Assembly: GCF_024198215.1 (NCBI RefSeq)
Contig: NZ_JAKCFA010000014.1
Coordinates: forward strand, 124,001 to 188,000
DNA length: 64,000 bases
DNA from: Myxococcus qinghaiensis
Lineage (GTDB): Bacteria > Myxococcota > Myxococcia > Myxococcales > Myxococcaceae
Direction of reading: 5' to 3'
In this document: in pieces, positions 8,263-17,204 of the stretch
How positions within the stretch are numbered: the stretch's first letter is position 1
Layout of the letters: each line of letters begins with the position of its first letter
The notes under the pieces: generated by a model
Told to the model about the DNA's origin: nothing
The model's database searches: none
What the model saw: the letters and a program-made list of their open reading frames with translations, nothing else
Translations under genes and position numbers: made by a program

Positions 8263-9837
8263 ATGAAGGACGCAGAGACCTCGTCGCCCGCACTCCCCGC
8301 TGATACCGACCTCACGCAGCAACTCTCGCTGGAGGAGGTCCGTCGCTGCACCCGACTCCTCGAGGCCGCGGCGCAGGACCGCATCCTGCTCACGCGGCTC
8401 CCTGAGGAGGACAAGCTCGCCCTCCTGGTCGCCGCCGGCCGCCTGGTGCACCCGGACCGGGGGGCGAAGACGCGGCTGGAGAAGGCCCTGCGGCGTGAGC
8501 GCCGTGTGGAGAAGGAGACCAAGGACCGCGAGGTCCGGGCGTCCACCCGCATCCGGCTGATGCGCCGCGCGCCCGTCCTCAACGTGCCCCTGCTGCCGCC
8601 CCCGCCCGAGGAGAACCCGGGGCAGCTGCTGGAGACGCCGCGCAAGTGCTACGTCTGCAAGGCGGAGTTCCGGCAGCTGCACTTCTTCTACGACTCCATG
8701 TGCCTGGAGTGCGCGCACTTCAACTACGCGAAGCGGACCCAGCGCGCGTCCCTGGACGGCAAGGTCGCGCTCATCACCGGCGCGCGCGTGAAGATTGGCT
8801 TCCAGGCCTCGCTGATGCTGCTGCGCTCGGGCGCCACCGTCATCGCGACGACGCGCTTCCCCCAGGACGCGGCGCGGCGCTACGTGCTGGAGCCGGACTT
8901 CGCCAACTGGTCCCACCGGCTGCACATCCACGGGTTGGACCTGCGGCACGCGCCCAGCGTGGAGCTGTTCGCCACCTACGTGGAGCAGACGCACCAGCGG
9001 CTGGACATCCTCATCAACAACGCGGCGCAGACGGTCCGCCGTCCTCCGGGCTTCTACGCGCACCTGCTCGAAGGCGAGCAGCTCCGCCTGGACCAGCTGC
9101 CGGAAGCCGCGCGCCCGCTGCTCGCCGGCCATCAGGCGTGCATCGCCACGGTGGCGCCCGCGCTCGGCGCCGGCACGGAGCACGCGTCCTCGCTTGAGAC
9201 GAACTGGCGCAGCAGCGACCCCGCGCTGGGCATCCACTCGTCCGCCGCGCTGTCGCTGTTGCCCTACGCCATGGAGCAGGAGGGCGACACGCGCGCCCTC
9301 TTCCCCCAGGGCCGACTGGACGCGGACGAGCAGCAGGTGGACCTGCGCGACATGAACTCGTGGCGGATGAAGCTGGCGGACGTGACGACGGCGGAGATGC
9401 TGGAGGTCCACCTCATCAACGCGGTGGCGCCCTTCATCCTCTGCGGCAAGCTCAAGCCGCTGATGGCACGCGAGCGCTCCTCGCCCGGCCACATCGTCAA
9501 CGTGTCAGCCATGGAGGGCAGCTTCTCGCGCGGGACGAAGACGGACCGGCACCCGCACACCAACATGGCGAAGGCTGCGCTGAACATGATGACGCTGACG
9601 TCCGCGGCGGACTACGCCAAGGACCGCATCTACATGAACGCCGTGGACACCGGCTGGGTCACCGACGAGGACCCGGTGCAGTTCTCCGAGCGCAAGGTGC
9701 AGGACCTGGACTTCCAGCCGCCGCTGGACATCGTCGACGGCGCGGCCCGCATCGTGGACCCGGTCATCTTCGCGGAGAACACCGGCGAGTACGCCTGGGG
9801 CAACTTCTTCAAGGACTACCGCCCCACCGCGTGGTGA
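8263..9837 (+). CDS. zinc-ribbon plus SDR-fold oxidoreductase
   Basis: A 524-residue cytoplasmic protein, about twice the usual SDR length. Residues 1-125 are a charged helical region. Residues 129-150 form a four-cysteine zinc-ribbon-like site (CYVC and CLEC, 14 residues apart). From about 165 there is a Rossmann domain: nucleotide-binding TGARVKIG at 172-179, in which the usual last glycine pattern is altered, and NNAAQ at 252-256. The catalytic region has Ser415 (NVSAMEG) and Lys437 (NMAKAAL), but the position of the usual YxxxK tyrosine is Thr433. A classical reductase mechanism is therefore doubtful. The domain between 260 and 370 is longer than in standard SDRs. Substrate unknown. Confidence 0.85.
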   Translation: MKDAETSSPALPADTDLTQQLSLEEVRRCTRLLEAAAQDRILLTRLPEEDKLALLVAAGRLVHPDRGAKTRLEKALRRERRVEKETKDREVRASTRIRLMRRAPVLNVPLLPPPPEENPGQLLETPRKCYVCKAEFRQLHFFYDSMCLECAHFNYAKRTQRASLDGKVALITGARVKIGFQASLMLLRSGATVIATTRFPQDAARRYVLEPDFANWSHRLHIHGLDLRHAPSVELFATYVEQTHQRLDILINNAAQTVRRPPGFYAHLLEGEQLRLDQLPEAARPLLAGHQACIATVAPALGAGTEHASSLETNWRSSDPALGIHSSAALSLLPYAMEQEGDTRALFPQGRLDADEQQVDLRDMNSWRMKLADVTTAEMLEVHLINAVAPFILCGKLKPLMARERSSPGHIVNVSAMEGSFSRGTKTDRHPHTNMAKAALNMMTLTSAADYAKDRIYMNAVDTGWVTDEDPVQFSERKVQDLDFQPPLDIVDGAARIVDPVIFAENTGEYAWGNFFKDYRPTAW

Positions 9838-9973
9838 GCCCGTCGCCGCTTCGCCCGGGAGCAGGGCCCCCACCCGACAGGTGGGTACGCCGAGCCCGCT
9901 CCCAGGGCCTCGCGGCAAGGACGTAGCCCCCCGCCCGCTCCGGCACACCGCCCGCCGGAGCACCGGGTTGGGA

Positions 9974-9987
9974 GTGACACCTGTCAC
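9974..9987. promoter_or_regulatory. operator-like palindrome GTGACA-CC-TGTCAC
   Basis: A perfect inverted repeat, GTGACA, 2-bp spacer, TGTCAC, sits about 80 bp upstream of the cysteine-rich fibro-slime gene. Size and symmetry suit a dimeric regulator such as a TetR-, GntR- or Crp-type protein. No regulator gene is adjacent and no matching copy was noticed elsewhere in the window. Confidence 0.35.
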
Positions 9988-10064
9988 CATGCTACAACTC
10001 CGCCGGTTCCGGTGAAGGTGCGCGCAGGCGCCACCCACCGGCCGACGCGCGGGGTGAGCACGCA

Positions 10065-11519
10065 TTGATGTCAGCACGACAAGGCATCATCGGCACGCGC
10101 GAGCCCCCGGAAGCTTGTGACGACGGCAACACGACGAGCAACGACGGCTGTGATTCGAGCTGCGCCCTGGAGCCCGGGTGGAGCTGCCCGGTGAACGGGC
10201 GCGCCTGCCAGGCCGCGGGGTGTGGCGACAACATCGTCGCTGGCGCCGAGGAGTGCGAGGACGGCAACGTCATCGTGAGAGATGGCTGCGACAGCGACTG
10301 CCGCCTGGAGCAAGGCTACAAGTGCCCTGTCATTGGCCGGCCTTGCAGCCACACCACCTGCGGCGACGCGGTCACCGAGGGCACCGAGCAGTGCGACGAC
10401 GGCAACAACAACACCGGTGATGGTTGCTCCCCGCTGTGCATGACGGAGCCTCGCTGCGCCAACGGCATCTGTGAGGCCACGTGCGGCGACGGAGTGATGC
10501 TGCCCGGCAGCACCGCCGAGGAGTGCGACGATGGCAACCCCCGTGCCCATGACGGCTGCTCGCCGGCGTGCCGCCTGGAGCCGGGCTTCGTCTGCCAGTC
10601 CATCGAACAGGAGCCGCCCGACCTGGTGAGGCTCCCCATCGTCTACCGCGACTTCCGAGGCTACGACCTGCCGGCCACGGCCCCCCTGCCGCAAGGGCAC
10701 ATCGACTTCCAGAACAAGAACGGCGCGGAGACGGGCATCGTGAAGAACCTCCTGAATGCGTCCGGCAAGCCCGACTACGCCAAGGAGGGCGTGCCCTCCA
10801 CCACGACTCACGGCGCCGCGACCTTCGCCCAGTGGTTCGTCGATACGGACCTCGTGAACAGGCCGGTGGTCGCGGAGCTGTCACTCCAGCGGCAGCCGAA
10901 TGGCTCGTACCTCTATGACAACGCTGCGTTCTTCCCGCTGGATGACCTGGGCTGGGTGGCCGCCGGGTTGGAACCGCTGCGCAGCGACTCCGGCACGCCC
11001 ATCCGGCAGCGGAACTTCAGCTTCACCAGCGAGACGCGCTACTGGTTCGAGTACAAGGGCACCGAGGTCCTCGAATTCCGGGGCGACGACGATGTCTGGG
11101 TGTTCGTCAATCGCATCCTGGCGCTCGACATGGGCGGCATCCACGGGGCCTCGACTGGCACCGTCAACCTGTCCGCCCAGGCCGCGCGGCTCGGACTCAG
11201 CGTGGGCGGCATCTACGAGGTCGCGGTGTTCCAGGCCGAACGCCACACCACCGGGTCCTCGTACCGCCTCACCCTCAACAACTTTGCCTCCCGCCGCACC
11301 CAGTGCCGGATGCTCTGTGGCGACGGCCGCGTTGACGCGGGAGAGCAGTGCGATGACGGAGTGAATGACGGCGGCTACGGCCAATGCGCGCGCGGCTGCG
11401 TGCTGGGGCCTCGCTGCGGGGACCACACCATCCAGACCGGCTCCGGCGAGGAGTGCGATGACGGCAACAGCCAGGACAGGGACGGCTGCAGCGCCACCTG
11501 CAAGCTGGAGATTGGCTGA
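10065..11519 (+). CDS. Myxococcus Cys-rich and fibro-slime domain protein
   Basis: The frame can start at TTG 10065 or the adjacent ATG 10068 and gives about 484 residues. Residues 14-185 hold four cysteine-rich repeats of the DUF4215/Myxococcus type (CDDGNTTSNDGCDSSC, CEDGN, CDDGNNNTGDGC, CDDGNPRAHDGC). About 190-410 match the fibro-slime (PA14-like) module, with FTSETRYWFEYKG, FRGDDDVWVFVN and LDMGGIHGAS. Two more Cys-rich units close the protein. Proteins of this type are exported and disulfide-rich, but here no signal peptide is encoded: the in-frame codons back to the stop at 9975 offer none. The gene may be 5'-truncated, or an upstream frameshift may hide the true start. A strong hairpin follows the stop. 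Confidence 0.8.
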   Translation: MMSARQGIIGTREPPEACDDGNTTSNDGCDSSCALEPGWSCPVNGRACQAAGCGDNIVAGAEECEDGNVIVRDGCDSDCRLEQGYKCPVIGRPCSHTTCGDAVTEGTEQCDDGNNNTGDGCSPLCMTEPRCANGICEATCGDGVMLPGSTAEECDDGNPRAHDGCSPACRLEPGFVCQSIEQEPPDLVRLPIVYRDFRGYDLPATAPLPQGHIDFQNKNGAETGIVKNLLNASGKPDYAKEGVPSTTTHGAATFAQWFVDTDLVNRPVVAELSLQRQPNGSYLYDNAAFFPLDDLGWVAAGLEPLRSDSGTPIRQRNFSFTSETRYWFEYKGTEVLEFRGDDDVWVFVNRILALDMGGIHGASTGTVNLSAQAARLGLSVGGIYEVAVFQAERHTTGSSYRLTLNNFASRRTQCRMLCGDGRVDAGEQCDDGVNDGGYGQCARGCVLGPRCGDHTIQTGSGEECDDGNSQDRDGCSATCKLEIG

Positions 11520-11520
11520 A

Positions 11521-11577
11521 GCGTGAGCGCCACCGGCTCCGGAGCCCTCGTGCTCCGGAGCCGGACAGGCCTCACGC
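11521..11577. terminator. strong nested hairpin between convergent genes
   Basis: CCGGCTCCGGAGC at 11533-11545 pairs perfectly with 11552-11564 around a 6-nt loop (13 bp). Outside it GCGTGAG (11521-11527) pairs with CTCACGC (11571-11577). It sits between the stops of the fibro-slime gene (plus) and the 2OG oxygenase gene (minus) and even overlaps the latter's stop, so a bidirectional terminator is likely. Confidence 0.75.
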
Positions 11578-12159
11578 GCGGATGCGCCGGTACATCAGGT
11601 CCGTGCGCAGCGCGTACTTCAGGCCCGCGGTGACTTCCGCCCCCTCGTGGTACAGGTGGTGGTTGAAGAGCAGCGCGGAGCCCGTGCGCGGCGTCACGGA
11701 GCGCCCGAGGTAGAGGAAGTTCGTCGCGCCTCCGTGCGTGCAGTCGTTCAGGTACACCATGAAGGTGAGCAGGCTTCGCTCCTCGCGGTCCCGCACGAAG
11801 GCCCCGTCGAAATGCGGGGCGAAGTACTGCCCCGCCTCGTAGCGGTAGCAGCGCAGCCGCTCGTTCGTCCCGCACAGCTCCCACTCGCGCTCCAGCCGGG
11901 GCGGGACGTGGGGCTTGATTCGCTGGAACAGCAGGTCCGCCAGCGCGTAGTCGTCGAACATCACCCGGGTGTTGTTCCGGATGTCGGGCCGCATCACGAA
12001 GCCAGCGGCGGTGGTGATGGGCGCCGCCGTCGGCCCGGCCTCCTCGATTCGCGCCACCAGCGCCCCGCACTCGTCGCCGTTGAGCAGGTCATCGACGGTG
12101 ATGACCAGCGGGTTGCGCTCATCCAGCTCTTCATCGGGGTCCGGAAGCAGGGGCGTCAT
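11572..12159 (-). CDS. 2-oxoglutarate/Fe(II) oxygenase, prolyl-4-hydroxylase type
   Basis: A 195-residue enzyme of the double-stranded beta-helix dioxygenase family (P4Hc-like). The iron ligands are visible: HFD in YFAPHFDGAF and the distal His in HHLYHEGAEV, followed by the 2-oxoglutarate-binding arginine or lysine region GLKYALRTDLMYRR. It should couple decarboxylation of 2-oxoglutarate to hydroxylation of a peptide or small substrate. The ATG at 12159 (MTPLLPDPDEELDER) was preferred to the longer frame starting at 12246, whose extra residues overlap the neighbouring gene and look non-coding. It lies downstream of two MuiA-like genes on the same strand, with a gap of about 50 bp. Substrate unknown. 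Confidence 0.87.
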   Translation of the reverse strand: MTPLLPDPDEELDERNPLVITVDDLLNGDECGALVARIEEAGPTAAPITTAAGFVMRPDIRNNTRVMFDDYALADLLFQRIKPHVPPRLEREWELCGTNERLRCYRYEAGQYFAPHFDGAFVRDREERSLLTFMVYLNDCTHGGATNFLYLGRSVTPRTGSALLFNHHLYHEGAEVTAGLKYALRTDLMYRRIRA

Positions 12160-12211
12160 GGACCTGGATGTGATTCCAGGCGCCGTGAAATGTAAACGTG
12201 TTCCGCGCCCC

Positions 12212-13777
12212 CTACATCCTGCCGGTGTCGTAGCTGGACGGCGCATCCACGTGGAAGGCGAGGTCCACGGCGCGCGCCTGCCCGGCCTCCAGCGTCACCC
12301 GGCAGGTGGTGATGCCATCGGCATCGGCGGGTGCGCAGTCCTTCGAGGACTCCGACTCCAGCTCCACCTGCACGTCCTCCAGCTCGGAGACAGGAAGGTG
12401 CTCGGACACCTCCACCGTCTCCGTGCCCGTGCCCAGGTTGGAAAGCAGGAAGCGGTAGGCGTAGCGGAAGCGATGCTTGCCGCCGAAGAGGCCCGCCCGC
12501 CCCACCTCCTGAATCAGGGTTCGCTTCACTCGCAGACCTTCCGCCAGACCGAAGGTCAGGTCGAAGGGCATCCCCCGCGCGATGCGCTCCATCGACTGGC
12601 TCCCCAGATAGCCCGTGTCACGGAAGAGGCTGACCTCACCCGGCAGCAGGGGGAAGCTCGTGGTGTTGGAGAGCCGCGCCACTCGAAACACCACCGGATG
12701 CAGCTTGGGCACCGTGCGCCAGGAGAACTTCGCCGGGAGCGAGTGACGCCCCAGCAGCACCCGCACCGCGGTGCCGTCCCCCGGCACCCGCGTCGCCTCC
12801 AGCGCCTCCCACTGCACGGACACGCCCTGGGCTTTCACGGACAGGCCCGCCAGGGACTCCGACGTGCGCGTCTCGCCAGCCGTCTCCACGTGCCGCGCCT
12901 GCTCCTCGCGCGGCACCAGCACCTTGCGCTCCCTCGGCTGCTTCGTGGCGTGGATGACCAGGGCCGACACCTCCGGAGGCGTGGCGTCCTGTCGCGGCAG
13001 GGCCGTGGAGAGAAAGAGCTTCGCGCCCGTCCACTCCTCCCCTGTCCGCTGCCGCACCGTGGCCAGCGACGTCAGCTCCACGAGCCCCTCCGCCTCGTTC
13101 GCCCGGGCCTCGTAGCTCGGCACCCAGGACGTGCCGCCCACCAGGTAGGTCAGCTCCACGCGGGTTCGTGCCCCCCGTGGACAGGACAGGCGCACCTCCA
13201 CGTGGTGCTCGACCCGGGCTCCCTGCTCGCGCAGGCGCGCCAGTTCCACGTCGACCTCCGCGCGGCGCTGCCCCAGCTCTCGCCGCCGCTCCGCCAGGTC
13301 CCACGTCTCCTTCACCGCGCGCAGCCGCACCGCCATCGCCGCGTCGAAGGCGGCGGCCCACGTCCCCGTGTCGGGCCTGGGCCCGGTCAGCTCACGGGTG
13401 ACGCGCGCCACGGCCACGTCCGTGTAGCCCTGCGACAGTCGAGCCAGCTCCGCCGCCTGGGCCCCCGCCGCGTCCAATACTGCCTGCTCGCGCCCGAGCG
13501 CGATTCCCCGCGCCTCCCATTTCTCCCGCTCGGGCGCGAGCTCCCTCTCGAGCGTCCGGCGCTCCGCGGTGAGGCCCTCCAAGGTGGCCCCCGTCGCGCG
13601 AGCACGAAAGCTCTCCCGGGATGCGGACCCGGGCACCCGCTCGAAGACGACGGTGGTGGCGCCCTGACAGGCCACCTCCGTCGAGCGGGTCACCTGGGCA
13701 CGGTCTGGATGGATGACGACGGAAGACACCTGGGACACGGAAGCGAGCGCCAGGAACGCCCAGGGAAGCAAGGTCAT
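12212..13777 (-). CDS. exported MuiA-like protein (DUF4140/DUF4139)
   Basis: A 521-residue protein with an N-terminal signal sequence (MTLLPWAFLALASVSQVSS). The N-terminal DUF4140 beta domain shows the family opening VVIHPDRAQVTRSTEV. A coiled-coil-prone segment follows at about 85-195, rich in Arg, Glu and Leu. The C-terminal DUF4139 domain contains the YLVGGTSWVPSYEARANE and GEEWTGAKLFLSTALP patterns. The family is named for Rhizobium mucoidy inhibitor A; its biochemical role is unknown and the myxobacterial version is probably periplasmic or envelope-associated. Its ATG overlaps the stop of the upstream paralogue by 4 nt, so the two are translationally coupled. Confidence 0.85.
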   Translation of the reverse strand: MTLLPWAFLALASVSQVSSVVIHPDRAQVTRSTEVACQGATTVVFERVPGSASRESFRARATGATLEGLTAERRTLERELAPEREKWEARGIALGREQAVLDAAGAQAAELARLSQGYTDVAVARVTRELTGPRPDTGTWAAAFDAAMAVRLRAVKETWDLAERRRELGQRRAEVDVELARLREQGARVEHHVEVRLSCPRGARTRVELTYLVGGTSWVPSYEARANEAEGLVELTSLATVRQRTGEEWTGAKLFLSTALPRQDATPPEVSALVIHATKQPRERKVLVPREEQARHVETAGETRTSESLAGLSVKAQGVSVQWEALEATRVPGDGTAVRVLLGRHSLPAKFSWRTVPKLHPVVFRVARLSNTTSFPLLPGEVSLFRDTGYLGSQSMERIARGMPFDLTFGLAEGLRVKRTLIQEVGRAGLFGGKHRFRYAYRFLLSNLGTGTETVEVSEHLPVSELEDVQVELESESSKDCAPADADGITTCRVTLEAGQARAVDLAFHVDAPSSYDTGRM

Positions 13778-15975
13778 CGGTGGCTCCAGTGGGACTGCTC
13801 CAGGCGCCAGTGCTGCGGACGGCGCAGGGAGTATTCGAAGGTGACGGTCTGCTTTCCGCCGGGCGGGACGACGACGCGCCAGCGCAGCTCTCCCGTGTTC
13901 GACACCGGCTGGACCTCGGGGTCGGCGCGCACCAGCTTCACCTCCAGCTCTCTGTTCCCGCTCACCGGCAACTGGTCCACCACCTGCGTCTGGAGCGGGA
14001 ATGAATAGGGATTGGGAATCTCCAAGGTGACCTCGTAGGTGTTGATTTCATCCTTGGAGATGAAGCCCTCCTTCGACTGCACCAGCCGGACGTTGCGCGT
14101 GGTGCGCACCGCCGGGTCCACGCCGAGCGGCAGCGTGAAGGGCTCTCCCGGGACCACCACCTTCAGCGTCGCGGTGCCCACCGGCTCGTCCCCCACGAAG
14201 AGGTTCGCCGCGCCTCCAGGCAGCGCGCCGGACGACGGGCTCTTGAGCTGAGCCACCAGGAAGGCCTCCGACGCGAGCGCTGGATAGACGTGGCGCTCCA
14301 CCTGGACCGGCCACGACTCGATGAGCAGGGGAATGCTCCGCTCGCCCCGAGCGCTGGGCACCGTCTCCAGGCGCGGCGCGGTGAAAGCCAGGTCATGGCC
14401 GCCGGCGAGCGCGGCGGGCAGGTCCGCTGACAGCGTTGGCGGCACGTAGCCCTGGGGCGGCGCGAGCCCCACGTAGCTGTCGACGACGGGCTCCTCCACA
14501 TAGGGACGGCTGAAGGTCGGCGGACCGTTGAGCGAGATTCCCATGCCCGTGGTGGTGCTCCCCACGTCAATCGTAGGAGGTGCGCCGACGATTTCGACCA
14601 CCTCGCCCAACGACTCGGGCAGCAGCTCCACCGGGACACGGAGCGCGCGTCCGGGCCCGAGCTGAACGTCGGTGCGGACGTAGGGTTTGAAACTCTCTCT
14701 TTCGAACCGCAGCGTGTAGTTACCGGGCGGCAGCCGCGTGAAGCGGTAGTCCCCCCGCGCATCCGTGACGACGACGTCCTCTTCTCCCAGCGCCGGGGAT
14801 ATCGCCGTGACGACGACGTCCGAAGCCGGCCCGCGCGACTGGGCATCGATGACGGTGCCATGGAGGGTGCCCGAACCAAACAGACGCGCACCTCCGCCCG
14901 TCCGTGACTCCGCGTCCGGCGACGGCGACGGAGCCGGCACCGGGGAGGAGCGGGCGACCACGGCCGGGTTCGAGCTCGGGCTCGGCGACGCGGCTGGAGT
15001 GCCCACCCTCGCCCGGAGTTGTCGACGCAGCGCCTGCTCCACGTTGGGGGCCGCGCGCTCGGACGGCAGCGGCGGCGGCGGGCCTGAGGACTCGGCCTTC
15101 CTCACCGGCGTGGGGATGAACCGCTCCACGCTGCCCAGCTTCCACGCGCTCAGCTTCGGCAGCGCGGTGGCCTGGGAAGGCAGGGCGGTGCTGAGCGTGA
15201 GCCGGGCATGCGACCAGTCCTCTCCTGTCTCCTGGCTGACGCGGCCGGAGAGCGCCACCTGGACGCGTTGCTGCGCGGGCTGCAGCTGCAACTCGTAGCG
15301 CGGATACCAGCGCACGGCCTGGGTGACCAGATAGGAGACGCGCACCCGGGCGAGCCCCGAGCCCGTGAGCAGGACCCCCACGTCGACGCCAGCCCCCCGA
15401 CTCGGAGTGGCGAGCCGCTCCGCTTCGCCGAGCCGCTGCCGACGCTCCTCCTTCAGCACCAAGGCGCGCCCCTCCAGCTCACGCATGCGCCCCTCCAGCT
15501 TCGCGGCCATGTCGATGAGGAACGACGTGGCGGTGGCCCAGCTCGCCGGAGACACGGGCCGGACCACCGCGTCCTCCTCGCCCTGCTCCATCGGCTGGAT
15601 GCGGCGGAGCGCGGCGACCTGGAGCACGTGGGCCGCGCGCTCGGCCTCCGTCCGCGCGAGGGCATCATCCAGCCGGTCCAGCGTCACGAGCAGCTTGCGC
15701 GCCTCCTGCTCGGGAAAGATGGGCGTCTCCGTCGGCTTCACCTCCACGGAGGCAATCCGGGCGCCCTCGGCCTCCACCTGGACGGAGGCCGGGTCCACGA
15801 AGCCTGGCAGGGAGGGCAACTCCAGGCGCTGGGTGCCGGAGACCTCGACAGAGGCGGTCCGCACCACCCGGGCCCTGTCGCTGTAGACGGTGACGCCGGT
15901 GATGGGCGCCTCGACGGAGGCGTGCAGGAGGTGGCTCGCGGCCCATCCGAGTCCAAGAAGGAGCATGGGAGCCAA
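13774..15975 (-). CDS. exported MuiA-like protein with inserted carboxypeptidase-regulatory domain
   Basis: A 733-residue paralogue of the next gene, about 210 residues longer. Signal sequence at 1-20, then the DUF4140 opening ITGVTVYSDRARVVRTASVEV, a helical region, and DUF4139 with YLVTQAVRWYPRYELQLQ and GEDWSHARLTLSTALP. Between the halves of DUF4139, at about residues 300-500, lies a proline/serine linker and then a carboxypeptidase-regulatory-like beta sandwich (GTLHGTVIDAQSRGPASDVV, DYRFTRLPPGNYTLRFERE). It ends in EVVEIVGAPPTIDVGSTTTG, which resembles the start of a TonB-receptor plug. The C-terminal half resumes DUF4139 (TYEVTLEIPNPYSFPLQTQV). The stop and the next gene's ATG overlap by 4 nt. 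Function unknown; surface or periplasmic assembly is plausible. Confidence 0.85.
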   Translation of the reverse strand: MAPMLLLGLGWAASHLLHASVEAPITGVTVYSDRARVVRTASVEVSGTQRLELPSLPGFVDPASVQVEAEGARIASVEVKPTETPIFPEQEARKLLVTLDRLDDALARTEAERAAHVLQVAALRRIQPMEQGEEDAVVRPVSPASWATATSFLIDMAAKLEGRMRELEGRALVLKEERRQRLGEAERLATPSRGAGVDVGVLLTGSGLARVRVSYLVTQAVRWYPRYELQLQPAQQRVQVALSGRVSQETGEDWSHARLTLSTALPSQATALPKLSAWKLGSVERFIPTPVRKAESSGPPPPLPSERAAPNVEQALRRQLRARVGTPAASPSPSSNPAVVARSSPVPAPSPSPDAESRTGGGARLFGSGTLHGTVIDAQSRGPASDVVVTAISPALGEEDVVVTDARGDYRFTRLPPGNYTLRFERESFKPYVRTDVQLGPGRALRVPVELLPESLGEVVEIVGAPPTIDVGSTTTGMGISLNGPPTFSRPYVEEPVVDSYVGLAPPQGYVPPTLSADLPAALAGGHDLAFTAPRLETVPSARGERSIPLLIESWPVQVERHVYPALASEAFLVAQLKSPSSGALPGGAANLFVGDEPVGTATLKVVVPGEPFTLPLGVDPAVRTTRNVRLVQSKEGFISKDEINTYEVTLEIPNPYSFPLQTQVVDQLPVSGNRELEVKLVRADPEVQPVSNTGELRWRVVVPPGGKQTVTFEYSLRRPQHWRLEQSHWSHR

Positions 15976-16134
15976 GCTACCCGGCCCACTGTGCTCACAT
16001 CTTCACGGAGTCATCACGGCACGGGCATGAATGGTTCAGCCCTGGCCCGTTCCAGGGGATACCGGGGAGCGGTTGGAGCGATGCCCCCAGTCCTCATCAC
16101 CCAGGTCCCCTCCGGGACTGACGGAAAGGAAGCC

Positions 16135-16962
16135 ATGCTACACATCACCAGCGCGAGTCAGGGAGCCCGGGTGCGCTTGGAGAACATCCCCACGGCCCCG
16201 CCGAAGAAGGCCCTCAAGGCCGACGCGAAGACGGAGTTCGACGCGCTCGGCGAAGAGCTGTTCGACCTCCAGGACCTGCTCTGGGGCGCGCGCATGAACT
16301 CCGTGCTCATCGTCCTGCAAGGCCGCGACACGGCGGGCAAGGACGGCACCATCAAGCACGTGGTGGGCAGCCTCAACCCCCGCGGCGTCAGCGTCGCCTC
16401 CTTCGCCGCGCCCAGCACGGAGGAGCGCGAGCACGACTTCCTCTGGCGCATCCACCGCCACACGCCCCGCCAGGGCGAGTTCTCCATCTTCAACCGCTCC
16501 CACTACGAGGACGTGCTCGCCGTGCGCGTCCATGACCTGGCGCCCCGCTCGCTCTGGAAGGAGCGCTACGGACACATCCGCGACTTCGAGGAGATGCTCT
16601 CCGAGCACGGCACCATCGTCCTGAAGTTCTTTCTCCACATCAGCCAGGAGGAACAGGAGCAACGCCTGCTGGCCCGGGAGGAGGAGCCGCGCAAGGCCTG
16701 GAAGATCAGCGCCGGCGACTGGGAGGACCGACGGCACTGGGGGGACTACACCCGCGCCTACCATGACGTCTTCGCGCGCACGTCGACGAAGAACGCGCCG
16801 TGGACCATCGTCCCCGCGGATGCCAAGTGGTACCGCAACCTCGTCGTCGCGCGCACCGTCGCCGCCGCCCTGCGGCCCTATCGCAAGCGCTGGCAGCAAC
16901 AGCTGGATGAGGTGGGCGCGAAGAAGAAGGCGGAACTCCGGGCCTGGCGCAAGAAGCAGTAG
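16135..16962 (+). CDS. ppk2: polyphosphate kinase 2 family protein
   Basis: A 275-residue PPK2-family phosphotransferase, typical length for a one-domain member. It transfers phosphate between polyphosphate and nucleotides, usually making ADP or ATP from polyphosphate. Visible motifs are the Walker A-like GRDTAGKDG at 63-71, the Walker B-like FNRSHYEDV at 119-127, and the lid region around EREHDFLWRIHRHTPRQGE. The start at 16135 follows GGAAAGGAAG and precedes the conserved core; an in-frame ATG at 16081 is possible but lacks a good ribosome site. Subclass (AMP-, ADP- or nucleoside-specific) cannot be told by eye. It stands alone, divergent from the MuiA-like pair. Confidence 0.92.
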   Translation: MLHITSASQGARVRLENIPTAPPKKALKADAKTEFDALGEELFDLQDLLWGARMNSVLIVLQGRDTAGKDGTIKHVVGSLNPRGVSVASFAAPSTEEREHDFLWRIHRHTPRQGEFSIFNRSHYEDVLAVRVHDLAPRSLWKERYGHIRDFEEMLSEHGTIVLKFFLHISQEEQEQRLLAREEEPRKAWKISAGDWEDRRHWGDYTRAYHDVFARTSTKNAPWTIVPADAKWYRNLVVARTVAAALRPYRKRWQQQLDEVGAKKKAELRAWRKKQ

Positions 16963-17204
16963 CGCGACGTCGCCCGCAGCCCCGACACCTGGGCATGCCC
17001 CTCAGGGACGCCCAGATGTCGCGTGTGACGCGCTCCCGCGATACCCAACGCCGTACCTGTCGATTGGGACACGTGCCCTCCCGCGCGAATGCACTGCGCG
17101 GGAGCAGAATCAGCACTCCATGCATTCCATGGATTCCTGCATTTCCCTGAAAGGTCGACCCGACCTCGTGAGCTGTCGGCCTGTTGCATGGAATGGAGCG
17201 AGAC

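Noticed and set aside
12160-12246. Longer N-terminus for the 2OG oxygenase
   Set aside because: The extra residues are Arg/Pro-rich and lie over the end of the neighbouring gene; the ATG at 12159 starts a normal N-terminus.
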